A stretch of 64,000 nucleotides of DNA from Pascua guehoae (taxonomy: Eukaryota; Basidiomycota; Tremellomycetes; Trichosporonales; Trichosporonaceae). A program made the position numbers and the translations under genes. The DNA lies in assembly GCA_001600415.1 (NCBI GenBank), contig BCJX01000006.1, positions 1,486,364 through 1,550,363 on the forward strand. Direction: 5' to 3'. Below, piece after piece: positions 10,656-21,038 of this stretch (its first letter is position 1; every line of letters begins with the position of its first letter). Below the pieces are notes generated by a model, which worked only from the letters and a program-made list of their open reading frames with translations, made no database searches and was not told the DNA's origin.

Positions 10656-13600
10656 ATGTCCGCCGTCGCTCTCGAGTCGGACCCGCGGAGGGCTCAAAAG
10701 CTCTCCGCCGCAAAGAAGAAGGTAGGTGGCCACAACCTTCCCCCATCCAATGTCACTCACATTGTCCAGTTACGGCAGTTCCGCGCGTCGCGTACCATTA
10801 TCGACCACTCGCCATCACCCTCCCTGTCGATATCGCGCAACTCGTCCATCTCTATCGCCCCTGGCAAGCCGATGGAGCTCAGCCCCCGACCTAGTCCCAT
10901 CCCCAGCCCCATCTCCCCGACCTTTTCCTCCTCGGGCATGTCTCGGCGAGTGCCCAGCCATGTCAAGGCCGACTTTGAGGCTTTCGATGATGGAGGCATT
11001 CAGCTCGACGTCCCCCGGTCACGCCACTCGCGAAAGGGGAGCGGACACCGCCGACAGAGCTCGTCTTTCTCCTGGTCGAGAAAGTCGACCTCACAGTCAA
11101 GCTCGTCGCCGACGCCGTCCATTACCGGTACGATCGAAGTACCCTCTCTGGACCACGACGACGGTGACGGGTCGCGGACTGAGACGAGCTCCGACCGCAC
11201 GTCCCACAAGCTGTCTCAAACTTCGGATGAGCAGCCTCTGACACCAGCCACACCAACTGCGGTCGATGAAACAGAATCGACCGCTGCCGCTAGGCTATCG
11301 ACGTTCACGTTTGGAGCCAAGGGCGGCTCCAACCGCTCGCCTCTGGCGACCCTGCACGACCAGATCAGCAGTCCACTGCCTTACACCGCACTGCCCTCTG
11401 GAAGCCGCCCACCAAGCATGCGTCTTCTCAAGTCGCCCCCACTGGGCCTGGACGGTGACAGCCTCTCCAAACCGTCATCCCGCCCCAACTCTCGCCCCAA
11501 CTCACCCCCACCTTCTCGCAAGCGTCACTCACACAACCGCTCCGAGTCCATCTCTCTGCCAAATCTCAAGCTCGGCGGACGTCCCACGTCGCTTGGCCTT
11601 CCCTCGCCAAACTTCCCATCCACGCCCTCGTCACCTGTCGGCGACCGCAATTCACGAAACCACACGCCGACGACGGGGTCCCGGCTCAAGTTTGAGCCGA
11701 GCGACAAGGAAAAGGAAGAGTCACGCCGTCGCGCACTGGACAAGCTTACCGGCGGCGGTCTCCGCTTTGAGGAGCCACCCCGGACCAACGAGATCACACT
11801 TCCCTCGTTTGACGAGGACGAGGACGACTTTCGCTCGACCTCGTCGCCCTCGCGTCCCAGCTCTACTAGCACACGTACAAACAGCTCGACCTCGACGTCT
11901 TCCTCGAGCCGGCCGTCGTCCCTCACAGTCAACTCGAGTGGGTCACATGGCTCGTTTACCAGCTCCACCTCACCTCTTCCCTGGACACCGACGTTTGACG
12001 AGCCTGATCGCTGGAGCGGTGGCTTTTCCCAGCGCTTTGACCCCAAAGAGGAGTCTGTGTTTGGATTTGACCTATCCAACAAGACATCGTCTGTGCTTCT
12101 CAACAGCAACCTGGGCGTTCTCACCGAGGAAGACGAGACTGAATCGGACGCAGCGGCCGACGAGACCGACATGCCCTCTGCGTCATCATCGGTAACCAGC
12201 CCAACATCACCAACCGACTCGGAGGACGCGAGCACCGCGACACGCACCGATGGGCCTACACCATCGCGCTTACGCGAGCTCCACCTCGTTTCGTCCGTGT
12301 CGTCCCAGGGCTCTCTGGGATCCGGTCGGCGCAGCTCCAACCCCGAGTTGCTGCAGTCATTCTCGCGTGCTCTGGCCCAAGCCCGCGAATCACCAACCAA
12401 AGACTATGGCACCATTGGTCGTGGACGGCCACGCCCGCTCGGCACCGGATCTCTGTCTCTTGCGTCGCCGCCTTCGAGGCCCAAGAGCGTTGGTCCATCC
12501 AACCGCCGTCCCACGACCACCACCCGCAGCTCGATTTCGTACAAGAAGGACGACAGCGGGAGCGGGTCGTCCAAGGACTTGGACGCTACCTCGCCAACTA
12601 GCTCTCAGTCACCGCTTAGTGAATGGCACCCGCACCTGCGGGGATCGACTCGCCCATGCCCTCGTCCGCGCAGCATGATGCTGAGCATGAGTGGCACCTC
12701 TGGCCGCATTCTCGGCGAGGTGTCCGAAGAGGAAGAAGACAAGGGCAACGCTCAACCAAAGTACGATCCTCAAGACGACGGCGTCTCCAACGGTCGCCCC
12801 AGCACAGAGGCGTCGCGCGACAGCCTTGATGGATGGCTTCACAAGCGCAACAGCCGTGACTGGAGCAAGCGCAACAGCCGTGACATTGAATCCGAGCTGG
12901 AGCGTAACGCTCTGCGCGAAGACATTGAACTCTGGCGCAAGCGCTGCCGCGGCCTGGAAGATCGACTCGACGCCGAGAAGCGAGAAACGACGCTTCTTCG
13001 CGAACGTGTGCGAAAACGTAAGCATTTATTTTGTGATTGAGCCAAGCTGACAGACCAGTGGGTGACCGCCTTCTCAACGTCTCGTCGTCACCCGGGATGC
13101 CCACGCCCGCAGAAGAGCGTGAGGTGGCCCAGTCGCGTCTCATCTCTGAGATGCGTGACCAGCTATTTCGGCTTACGTCGACGCTCGAGCGCGAACGCAA
13201 GGACAAGGTCGATGCGCTTGCACGGGTTGCCGAACTGCAGGCCATGGTCGACGCCGCACAGACCCCCCTTGTTTCACCAGCGTCTTTGCCCGCGACACCA
13301 AAGTCACGCCCGCGCCGGCCTTCGTCTCTTGCCGGCCTCGGCCATGCTCCGGTTCCCTCCGAGTCGGCCCGGTACGCCGACGCCGACTTTGCCGACGACG
13401 AAGTCGACGTCGATGCAAAGGATCCAAACCTGCACCGGATGCGCGGGTGGGGGTTTCCCCAGGGCCCGGTGGGCCGCAACGATCGCGAGAGCAAACGCGA
13501 GTCTTTTTTTGGGTTGTCCCGCCCGCGTACCGTACGCCCGGCCGCGAGTGGTTCAGACCACGCATTGGCGTGGGGCGCGTCGGCCCCTTCCCCTCATGGC

Positions 13601-14098
13601 GTATCTGGTGAGGGTGCCGTTGACCTGCCGCCTATTGTGGTCAACGACAACAACCGTAACTTTATCGTGCCGGTGCCTGCGTACAACGCGTCCCATGCTG
13701 CTCCCAAGTCGCCCGGCTTTCCAAAAACGACTGCGTACGCGGCGCCGCCGTCTCCCCGTGGAGCAAACACACGCGAGCGCGGACGCGACGGCCGTGTTGC
13801 ATCGGCGCCACGACAAGTCCCCACTCTCCGCTTGCACTCGGCCGAATCTCCCGAACGCTCGCCGACAGGCTTTGGTCTGTCGTTTCTGTCCGGCTATCTC
13901 CCCTATCGATCGTCTCCCCCCGCCGTCCCTCGCATCGCCATTACCCCGTCGAGCGTGTCGCCCAAGAAATCACCCCTATTCATCGACACCGACCCACGCA
14001 CCCGCAACGCCGCGCGTTTCAAACACATCACGCCGGCGTCCTCAATCGACTTTCGCCACGCGTGCAAGCGCTGCCAGGGCGAGGTGATTGAGCTTTAG
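10656..14098 (+). CDS. large Ser/Pro-rich coiled-coil protein, unrecognised
   Basis: Three exons (10656-10721, 10770-13017, 13059-14098) give 1117 aa. Function not recognised. The first 22 residues are basic (AQKLSAAKKK at the first splice site). Residues about 25-740 are disordered: Ser, Pro and Thr rich, with many SP/TP sites suggesting heavy phosphorylation. A charged helical segment (SELERNALREDIELWRKRC, then LEDRLDAEKRETTLLRERV) around residues 745-795, and a second one (LISEMRDQLFRLTSTLERER) around 810-855, look like a two-part coiled coil joined across the second intron. The C-terminal half is again disordered, and the protein ends in a compact HACKRCQGEVIEL with a CxxC. The layout suggests a cytoskeletal or signalling scaffold, but nothing names it. 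The ATG sits in a good context after a pyrimidine-rich leader. Confidence 0.85.
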
Positions 14099-14614
14099 CA
14101 TTGCTGCCCTTGTCTCCCTCCCGTCCATCCTCGATCCCCTGGATCCCCTCGATCCTCTCAAAGTACGCAAAAGTGTAGAACAGTTAGAGCAGGGCCCGGC
14201 GCGTGCTGGTTGGTACCAGTACCTCGCCACCGTCGTCCTGCGGCAATTTCAGGTTTTAGGGCCTGGCCCACGGCAAACCACTAGTTTCCTGTCACGGCCG
14301 GTCCGTTGTTGGACAATCTTTTGGCCATCAAACGTCTATTGTATTTCTTCATAACCCTCCCTGTAGATGGCATGCCACAGGTGTGATGGTAGCTAGGGTT
14401 GGAGCCTCACCAAGAGCCATTCGCTGTCTTGTCTAGGTTGCTTCCATGGTGAAGGGTTAATTTCACTCAATCTTGAAGCACGGAGGAACCAGGCCGAGGG
14501 ACAATATAGACAAGCGCGATTGGAACCGACAGGGACAAACCACAAAATTAATAGTGGACACACCAAGCGACAAGCCGCAAGCACGCTGCATGCACCTCGC
14601 TCTATATTACTGCT
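14099..14614. other. intergenic, convergent 3' ends
   Basis: Lies between the stop codon of the coiled-coil protein and the stop codon of MZM1. No coding signal seen. A short direct repeat of the type GGATCCCCTCGATCC occurs near 14130-14160. Confidence 0.5.
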
Positions 14615-15706
14615 CTAGTTTCCGCCACACGTCTGCTGTCCCTCGGCCGCGGCATCTGCCTGCGCCTGCCGCCTCCTACGGCGGTTGCGGTTCGGGAACG
14701 GCGTGACGGGGAGCACTGGGGGAGCCTTGATGGTCTCGTTGTCGCCGAGCTCGGTGTCGGACGTGACGCGGAGTTCTGGCGTGTTAGCTGTGGTAGTGGA
14801 AAGGGGTGGGTGTGTGGGATGATAATCTCTGCGCCGCCCAGCTTGCAGAGGAGGCTTGGACAGGTCAGAGATTAGGTCCGAGGCCTGCAGTGAGAGAACT
14901 GGGTAGCGACAGGACGCAGCGAGAGAATTGTGGCGAGAGAAGCGGCTTCAGGGCGTTTGGCAGACTTCCAAGCTTGAAACGGAGAGGACCCGGTCGGTGC
15001 ACCTCGCAACCGTCCGAGGCTGGCGCCTGCTGGACTGGGAGAGCAGCTCAGAGTCCCGGGACTTTTGAGAGGGCCAGCTGGGCAAGACAGGTGTGCCGAA
15101 AGCGGCAGACCCTGGGGCCCGCGGACATGCTAGCATAGACGAGCTAGGGATGTGTACCGCTCTCCTTCTCGGGTTCAGAGATTTCTTTCCACGCTCGAGC
15201 AGTCTCGTCGAGACAAACGTTCTCGGCACTGGTTCACTGCACAGAGTATCATCAACTCGGTGCAGGCCAAAGAAACAAAACGCCTGCTCATCTCGTTGCT
15301 TCCCCCTTCTCCAGCGCCTCACTTGCACACCTCTCCCACCCACAGCGACGACCTTCTCCCTCCACCCTCATAATCACTCACTATAAGTCCCCTTGGCCTC
15401 ATCCAACTGTCCCTGCACGACATTCTTGCGCAAAAACGCCGCCACCTCATGCCACTCTGCGACGCGCTTGGCGAGCTCGTCTGGGCTCGAGGGATCCACG
15501 GGCTCGGCGTCCTCGAGACTCGGCTTCTTGGGCGCCGCACTGCTCAGTGTTGGCGCCGTCAGTGTGGGGCTCTGGAACGTCTCGCGGACGACGGCGAGCA
15601 TCTGCGCGTGCCGGGCCGGGTCGCCGTGGAAGGTCAGGCGCGCCGAGCGCAGGACGGCGCGGTACGCCGACCGCGCGGCCGGGCGGAGTGTGGCCGGGAA
15701 TGCCAT
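14615..15706 (-). CDS. MZM1: mitochondrial LYR-family complex III assembly factor Mzm1/LYRM7
   Basis: Matrix chaperone that holds the Rieske iron-sulphur protein before it enters the cytochrome bc1 complex. Exon 1 (15706-15382) codes RSAYRAVLRSARLTFHGD, the LYR-type helix with the usual basic and aromatic pattern, then EWHEVAAFLRKNVVQGQ, a hallmark near the end of Mzm1. Reading on gives a short stop at 15374, but a good donor (GTGAGT) lies just before it. Exon 2 (14775-14615), reached over a 606-nt intron with a GCTAAC branch point, supplies KLRVTSDTELGDNETIK, the expected C-terminal Mzm1 block. Spliced length is 161 aa, somewhat longer than typical because of an Arg-rich tail (NRNRRRRRQAQ). 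The start is the Met directly before the helix; the in-frame extension upstream to 16009 lacks family support. Confidence 0.85.
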
Positions 15707-16570
15707 CGGGTGGGTCGTGACGGGTGAGGCGCAAGGTTGGGGTAAGGTTGTGGAGCTCGAGTTGGGGTTTGTAGAGGTTTTTGTCGGAGCTTCAGTCTGT
15801 GTGCTCGAGATTTCCACTGGAAACGAGTTTGATCTCTTGATCTCTTGATCGCCAACTCTCCCATCCGACTCTGCGCCGAAAGCGGAACCATTTGACTTGA
15901 CCGCTAAACACCGCCAAAAGGTAAAACGCTTCCGAGTGGAGCCCCGCAAAGCGCACGTGTGCCTCGCCGCCACCCAGCGGGCCGTTTGCGGATTTCTAGT
16001 GGCCGTCACCGCCTCTAGACGCTTTCGGCCATGCGCGACTCGCCAAGCAGCACAAGCAGGACACCCCCCGGTTGCAGACAGACGACGGCAAAGGGGAACA
16101 ATGAACGCACCTTCTCAACAATCCACCTTGCTTCCTTCTCTTCTCCACTCCACCTCCATCACGCATACACTGCGTCTTCTCACCGTTCACATCTCCCATC
16201 CCGCCCCGCATCTCTACACCTGGATCTCCGCATCGCCTCCATCGCGCACTGCACGGCGACACACACGACCGCGCCCGATCACGCCGATTGGGGATCATCG
16301 TGTGCTGCGCCCCGGCGCCCCGCTCCATCGCTCCTCTATCCCGACCAAGACCAATCGATTCTAATCAATCCTAATCGAGCCAAGCCAAGCCAAGCTCCAA
16401 GCTCCAAGCCCCACTTGCATAGCCACCAGGCCGGTCGTGATCACCCCGTCACCAACGTCGTTATCTACCATCGCCCACCGCCCATCCTCATCTTCCCTCG
16501 CCCATCCCCACCTCGCCCATTCCACCACCTCGCCCATCCCCCCTTCCATCATCCACCACCCCGCCTCCCG
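15707..16570. promoter_or_regulatory. shared upstream region of MZM1 and EAF
   Basis: 864 bp between two divergent start codons. The half next to EAF (about 16090-16570) is pyrimidine-rich on the plus strand, with CCATCC and CACC repeats, which is typical of a promoter or 5' UTR here. No discrete operator can be named. Frames seen here are low complexity. Confidence 0.5.
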
Positions 16571-18213
16571 ATGGCCGCCGCCGACCCCCTCGCCGCGCTC
16601 CCGCACGGCACGTTCCCGCTCGTCGTCGCGGACAGCGCGCGCAATGCGATGTGCGGGACGAAGCGCAAGGCCGACGACGAGGTGGTCGCGCTGAGGTGTG
16701 AGTCGGAGTGTCTGGCCGGCTGGCCGATGAGCGTGCGGTCGATGCTGCGTGGGCGTGCATCGCCGTCATCGTCTTCCCTGGTGGCCTTCCTCTGGCCGCC
16801 GTCGTATACCGATGGCGCCCATGAGGTCTCCAGAAGCACGCCTTGCACGCCTTGCACGCCTTCCCCCGCATTCGCCTTCCCTCTGACCTAGCGCTAACGA
16901 ACAGACGGCTTCAAGCCCGCATCCGTCACGCCGACGACGCCGGGCACCCTCGAGCCGTACGGTTCCGGACGCGTCCTCGCCTTTGACCTGCCTGTGAGTC
17001 GAACGGATGCGGGGAAGCGGAGTGCCGGATTCGTATGCTGTACCTGTGCTAACGATTCAGAGCGGGGGACACCAGGTGTTCGACGTGCGCGAGGAGAGCT
17101 CGAAGACGCGGGAATGTGTTATTGTGTGGGATGAGGACAAACAGGTGCGTTGCGATGGTAGTGGCGAGGTGGTGGGCCGTCGACCAGAGTCAAGACTCGG
17201 CCAGAATCAAGGCTCGGCCAGAATCAAGGCTCGACCAGAATCAAGGCTCGGCCGCTTCGAACGAAGGGCTGTGGCTGTTGGCTGTGGTCGTTGGCTGTGG
17301 GTGTTGGCTGTGGTCGTTGGCTGTGGGTGTTGGCTGTGGTCGTTGGCTGTGGCTGTTGCGATTTAAGAAACAGCACGATCGTAACCATGGCTCCATGTCT
17401 ACCACGGGGCCAGCGTTGTAATGGAGGCCAACCGGCCAGCACGATCGCCTTGAACGCTAGAGCCCAGGGCATACCTCCCCTACACGCGCTGCCAAACACC
17501 ACTAACCCCAGGCATTTACACTCCACGCGCTCCCGACAACGCTCCACCTGACGGTGAACCGCACGGCGTCGGCGAACCGCCATGGCCCACCGGCATTCAC
17601 GGTCCCGGTCGAGAACAAGCAGCGCGTCTCGCCCGACGACGAACGGCGCACGGTCAGCGGCAAGGGCTACGCCCGCAAGCAGCCCCCATCAGTCCCGGCC
17701 TCCAAGGCGGCGTCCCCAGCCCCCGCGCCGTCTCCGCCATACGTCCCTGCCCCCGCCGCTGCAGCTAAAAAGGGCAAGGCGGCGGCCAAGCCCAAAGCCG
17801 CGCCCAAGCCCAAGGCCGCGCCGAAAAAGACCACACCCAAGAAGGCTGCTCCCAAGAAGGCCGCACCCAAGAAGACTACTAAGAAGGCCGCACCCGCCAC
17901 GCCCAGCAAGGTTAAGAGCGTCGAGATTATCGAAGAGTCGGACGACGACATGGACGAGTTTGCAAACATGCTCGGCGAGGCGGTCGAGCAGGCCCAGGCA
18001 CAGCCGCAGGAGTGGGACGATGACGACGACGACGACGTCGAGGAGGAGGACGACGAGGATGACGAGCTCGGCGGCGCGCAGTATGGCGGATATGCTGGTG
18101 AGTGTGGGCGAGGGCGGGGTGGTGTGGTGCCCTGTCACGGCGATGGCGCCTGTCGAAACAATTTCCAGACGCTGATAACAGCTGCCGACGACGGCGAAGT
18201 CGAGTGGATCTAA
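16571..18213 (+). CDS. EAF-type RNA polymerase II elongation factor with H1-like and acidic tail
   Basis: Homologue of ELL-associated factor (Eaf), a nuclear partner of ELL that stimulates Pol II elongation. Five exons (16571-16697, 16905-16993, 17061-17144, 17512-18097, 18182-18213), 305 aa. Splicing rebuilds the EAF N-terminal domain in order: YGFKPASVTPTTPGTLE, then GGHQVFDVREESSKTRE with CVIVWDED, then AFTLHALPTTLHLTV. After a linker comes a Lys/Pro/Ala block (about residues 170-215, PKKAAPKKAAPKKTTKKAA) that resembles a linker-histone tail, then IIEESDDDMDEF and a run of Asp/Glu. Acidic C-termini occur in Eaf proteins; the H1-like block is not something I know from the family. The third intron (367 nt) is filled with minisatellite. 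Start chosen as the Met that puts the EAF domain near the N-terminus. Confidence 0.85.
17187..17357. repeat. two minisatellites in EAF intron 3
   Basis: First array about 17187-17250: units of about 17 bp, GCCAGAATCAAGGCTCG, three to four copies with small changes. Second array about 17273-17357: units of 11-12 bp based on GTTGGCTGTGG, seven copies alternating TCGTTGGC and GTGTTGGC. Both lie wholly within the intron. Confidence 0.85.
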
Positions 18214-19235
18214 CCTACGTTCACCGAGCGGCAGCTCGTCTTGCGTACAGGCGCGCACCGAATGCCGCCTCGCCGCCCATGTCCACCCCCACGACACCTC
18301 ATCGCCCGTGTCCACGCGATCAAACTGCAGTCAACTACCACCATCAGTTTCCATCAAGTCCCATGTCCCAAGTCGCGACCACCCGTACCCATTCATCCCT
18401 AATAATCCCCCCCCCCGCATGAAGAGCCCACTCTGGTAGAGCCCCACATCATGGAGAACCGCATACTCTCGTGCCTGTCCCGCTCGTAGCGCCTGTATTT
18501 TATGCATTGTAGCTGTTGGCCCCGAACTGAGCGGTTGGCGAGCGAACTGGCGACTCGGCTCGACTCGACTCGATACCACGCCGAGCTGGGTCCGGCGTGT
18601 GCCCAAGAACGCCAATACTGCGTGGAAGGGGGTACGAGAGCCGGACTTTGATTGGCACTTGTCGGCCAGTCAGGAGATCAAGTTGGAGATGGTCGAGGCC
18701 ATCGTTGGGAGATGTTGCACTGTTGCTCGGCCGATCCCGCATCTTCCCTGCTCTGCCTGCTAGCTGCCTGGTCTTTCTTGTCTTTCTTTGACGTCTGTCC
18801 AGCATCCCAGCCTGTGGACAGTGCGCTCGTACAAGCACATGTACCAGTACACGCCTCGTACGTCAGACCAGCCCGCCCATTCAACAAGCACTCGAACAAG
18901 TGCAGGACCTTCCTGCTCGACGTCCCACGCCACACCGAGACCACCCCCGGCCGATAGCGACAAGTTGCAGACCGCACGAGAACAGCACGCCGATCGAGTC
19001 TCGCCCAAGGCGCCGCTCCGCCCCGAGACTCCACTCGCCACTCGCCACTCGCCACTCGTGCGTCACAGTCTAATGTACATGCATGTATGCTGCCTCTATA
19101 CTTCTCTGGTCTCTGGCTGTCCGCGGGCGACGCCTGGCGTGCAAAGCTGGTCCACGGTCCGGGGGCCCACTTGTCTGTCACCACCAGAGACCCGTCTGCC
19201 CACTGTCTCTCGGCCGTCTACCTCCCGAACCCCGC

Positions 19236-19276
<41 letters not shown>

Positions 19277-19320
19277 AGTCGCTCACGGCGCACGTCGCAG
19301 GCCCACAGCGGCCGCGCTGC
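18214..19320. other. intergenic between EAF and LSM8 3' ends
   Basis: No coding sequence seen. It holds a short C run near 18408 and ends in a 40-nt poly-C tract (19237-19276), about 45 bp from the LSM8 stop codon. Confidence 0.55.
19237..19276. repeat. poly-C tract (40 C)
   Basis: Uninterrupted run of C on the plus strand, downstream of LSM8. A 19-nt G run (19431-19449) and a 44-nt C run at the gap edge (19761-19804) lie nearby. Exact lengths in an assembly are unreliable. Confidence 0.9.
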
Positions 19321-19760
19321 TTAATTGATTTCCGAATAGTCGAGGGACGCGTCCTTGTCCTCGTCTACTTCGCCCACGAGCGCGCTGGGCGTCAGTGTGC
19401 TGTTAGGGGGGTCAAAGGAAGGAAAGCGCCGGGGGGGGGGGGGGGGGGGCGAGCAAGGGAGTAGGCGAGGAGCGGCCAAACGCCTAGGACGCTGAGCTGG
19501 ACGCTACGCTGATCATCATGAGATGGCAAGATCCGCCAGTGACGATTGCGGCAAAGCACCCAGCCAACACGACCGAGAAGTGCAAACGTTAGGACGCGCA
19601 GCTTGGGCTCCGTTCAGGCCGTCCCGACGCAGCAACCGACAAGCCCACAGACAGAGCTCTAGCTCCACTCCCCCCCGGCTCCATCGCACCCCACGCGCAT
19701 CACCCACTCGACCACACATCACCAACATCACCACGCTCTACCCAACACCAACCCAAACCG

Positions 19761-19804
<44 letters not shown>

Positions 19805-21038
19805 NNNNNNNNNNNNNNNNNNNNNNNNNNNNNNNNNNNNNNNNNNNNNNNNNNNNNNNNNNNNNNNNNNNNNNNNNNNNNNNNNNNNNNNNNNNNNNNN
19901 NNNNNNNNNNNNNNNNNNNNNNNNNNNNNNNNNNNNNNNNNNNNNNNNNNNNNNNNNNNNNNNNGAGGGGGTGCAGGAGGAGCAGGAGGAGCAGGAGGAG
20001 CAGGAGGAGCAGGGGGTGCAGGGGGTGCAGGGGGTGCAGGGGGTGCAGGAAGAGGCAACGGGGGGGTGGTGTCGTCGGGATTGCAGATGGAGAACCGGCC
20101 TGTCGGCGCGGGATGCGCCGAGGTCTGGGTGCGCTTTGCCATCGCGACCAAGAGGCGAGAGGCGAGACGCAAGACGTAGGAGGCAGCCCGCCGAGGTGGG
20201 TCAAGCAGCGCCACACCATGCCACACATGGCACACATGACAAACATGGCAGATGGCAGAGTGCAGCCGCCTGCACCCGCAGTGGCAAAGTACACCCCGCC
20301 TCTCCCCACCCCAACGCCCTCCAAGCGGGCTCAACGCATGGCACCCCCGCCCGCCAGCCCTGGCCACCGACCGCACCGCGAGCATACACACGGCCACCGA
20401 CCGCACCGCACCCCTCGCAGCTCGGCGGGCCGCCCGCACTTGACCGCCGCTTGTCCGGGTCGTTGCCGGCCAGGTCCGAGGCTGCCGTACTCACGACAAT
20501 GACGCGTCCGTCGTATAGCACGACCTGGACGAGCTCTGCGTGTCAGCGGGCGAGGAGCGAGACTAGATCAGAGACCAGAGATGTAGACTGGACAGAGCGT
20601 GGAGCATGGGGCAGGCCGAGTAGAGCGTGGGTAGACATGGACTAGGGCCGGACGGGACGAGGACAGGACGGGACTAGGACGAGGACGGGACGAGGACGAT
20701 GGCGAGGACTAGGACGAGGACAGGACAGGACGAGGACAGGACAGGACGACAGGACCATGGCGAGGACGACGACGACGGCGACGCGGGCCGGCCGACAGGC
20801 AACGGAGACTGGATAGCAGCGGCAACCCCCCGAGGCTAGGCGCGCAACCCAGCAGCCAGCAGGCTAGCAGCAGACCAGCAGACCAGCAGCAGGCCAAACA
20901 ACCCCCCCGCCAACAACCACGACCCAAGCCAAAACAAACATCACAACACAACACCACCGCAGCCCCGCCTCCACCACCCCCCAGCCCTCGCCGCGTGCTC
21001 AACTACTCACGATCACGGAAGCCCTCGAGAGCCGACAT
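19321..21038 (-). CDS. LSM8: U6 snRNA-associated Sm-like protein Lsm8, interrupted by an assembly gap
   Basis: Subunit of the nuclear Lsm2-8 ring that binds the 3' end of U6 snRNA. Exon 1 (21038-21011) codes MSALEGFRD; exon 2 (20535-20495) gives QLVQVVLYDGRVIV, the first Sm motif with the Lsm8 DGR. The last exon (19384-19321) gives ALVGEVDEDKDASLDYSEIN and stop, the expected C-terminal block. The middle part (GFDQ...NL...ERV and the VRGDN motif) was searched for in the visible minus strand and is absent, so it must lie in the 160-N gap at 19805-19964 or in collapsed repeat. The introns are unusually large and full of homopolymer and minisatellite. Protein expected around 95 aa. The gene is probably intact in the organism and broken only in this assembly. 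Confidence 0.8.
19805..19964. other. assembly gap (160 N) inside LSM8
   Basis: Run of N bordered on the left by 44 C and on the right by GGAGCA/GGGTGCA repeats. It probably hides the central exon(s) of LSM8. Confidence 0.95.
19965..20052. repeat. purine-rich simple repeat at gap edge
   Basis: Copies of AGGAGGAGC followed by copies of AGGGGGTGC on the plus strand. It translates in some frames as Gln/Glu or Pro/Ala runs, which are artefacts. It lies in an LSM8 intron. Confidence 0.85.
20641..20770. repeat. GGACGA/GGACAG degenerate array in LSM8 intron 1
   Basis: About 130 bp of irregular five- and six-base units (GGACG, AGGAC, ACGAGG) on the plus strand. All of it lies in the 475-nt first intron of LSM8. 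Confidence 0.8.

Noticed and set aside
11266..12400. Frames of about 300 codons on both strands
   Set aside because: Shadows of the Ser/Pro-rich exon of the 1117-aa protein in other frames.
15374..16009. 211-codon reading of MZM1 from an upstream Met
   Set aside because: The first 101 residues have no family match, and the real C-terminus needs splicing to 14775.
19523..20439. Pro-, Gly- and Gln-rich frames running through N bases
   Set aside because: Created by poly-C, GGAGCA repeats and the gap itself, overlapping LSM8 introns.
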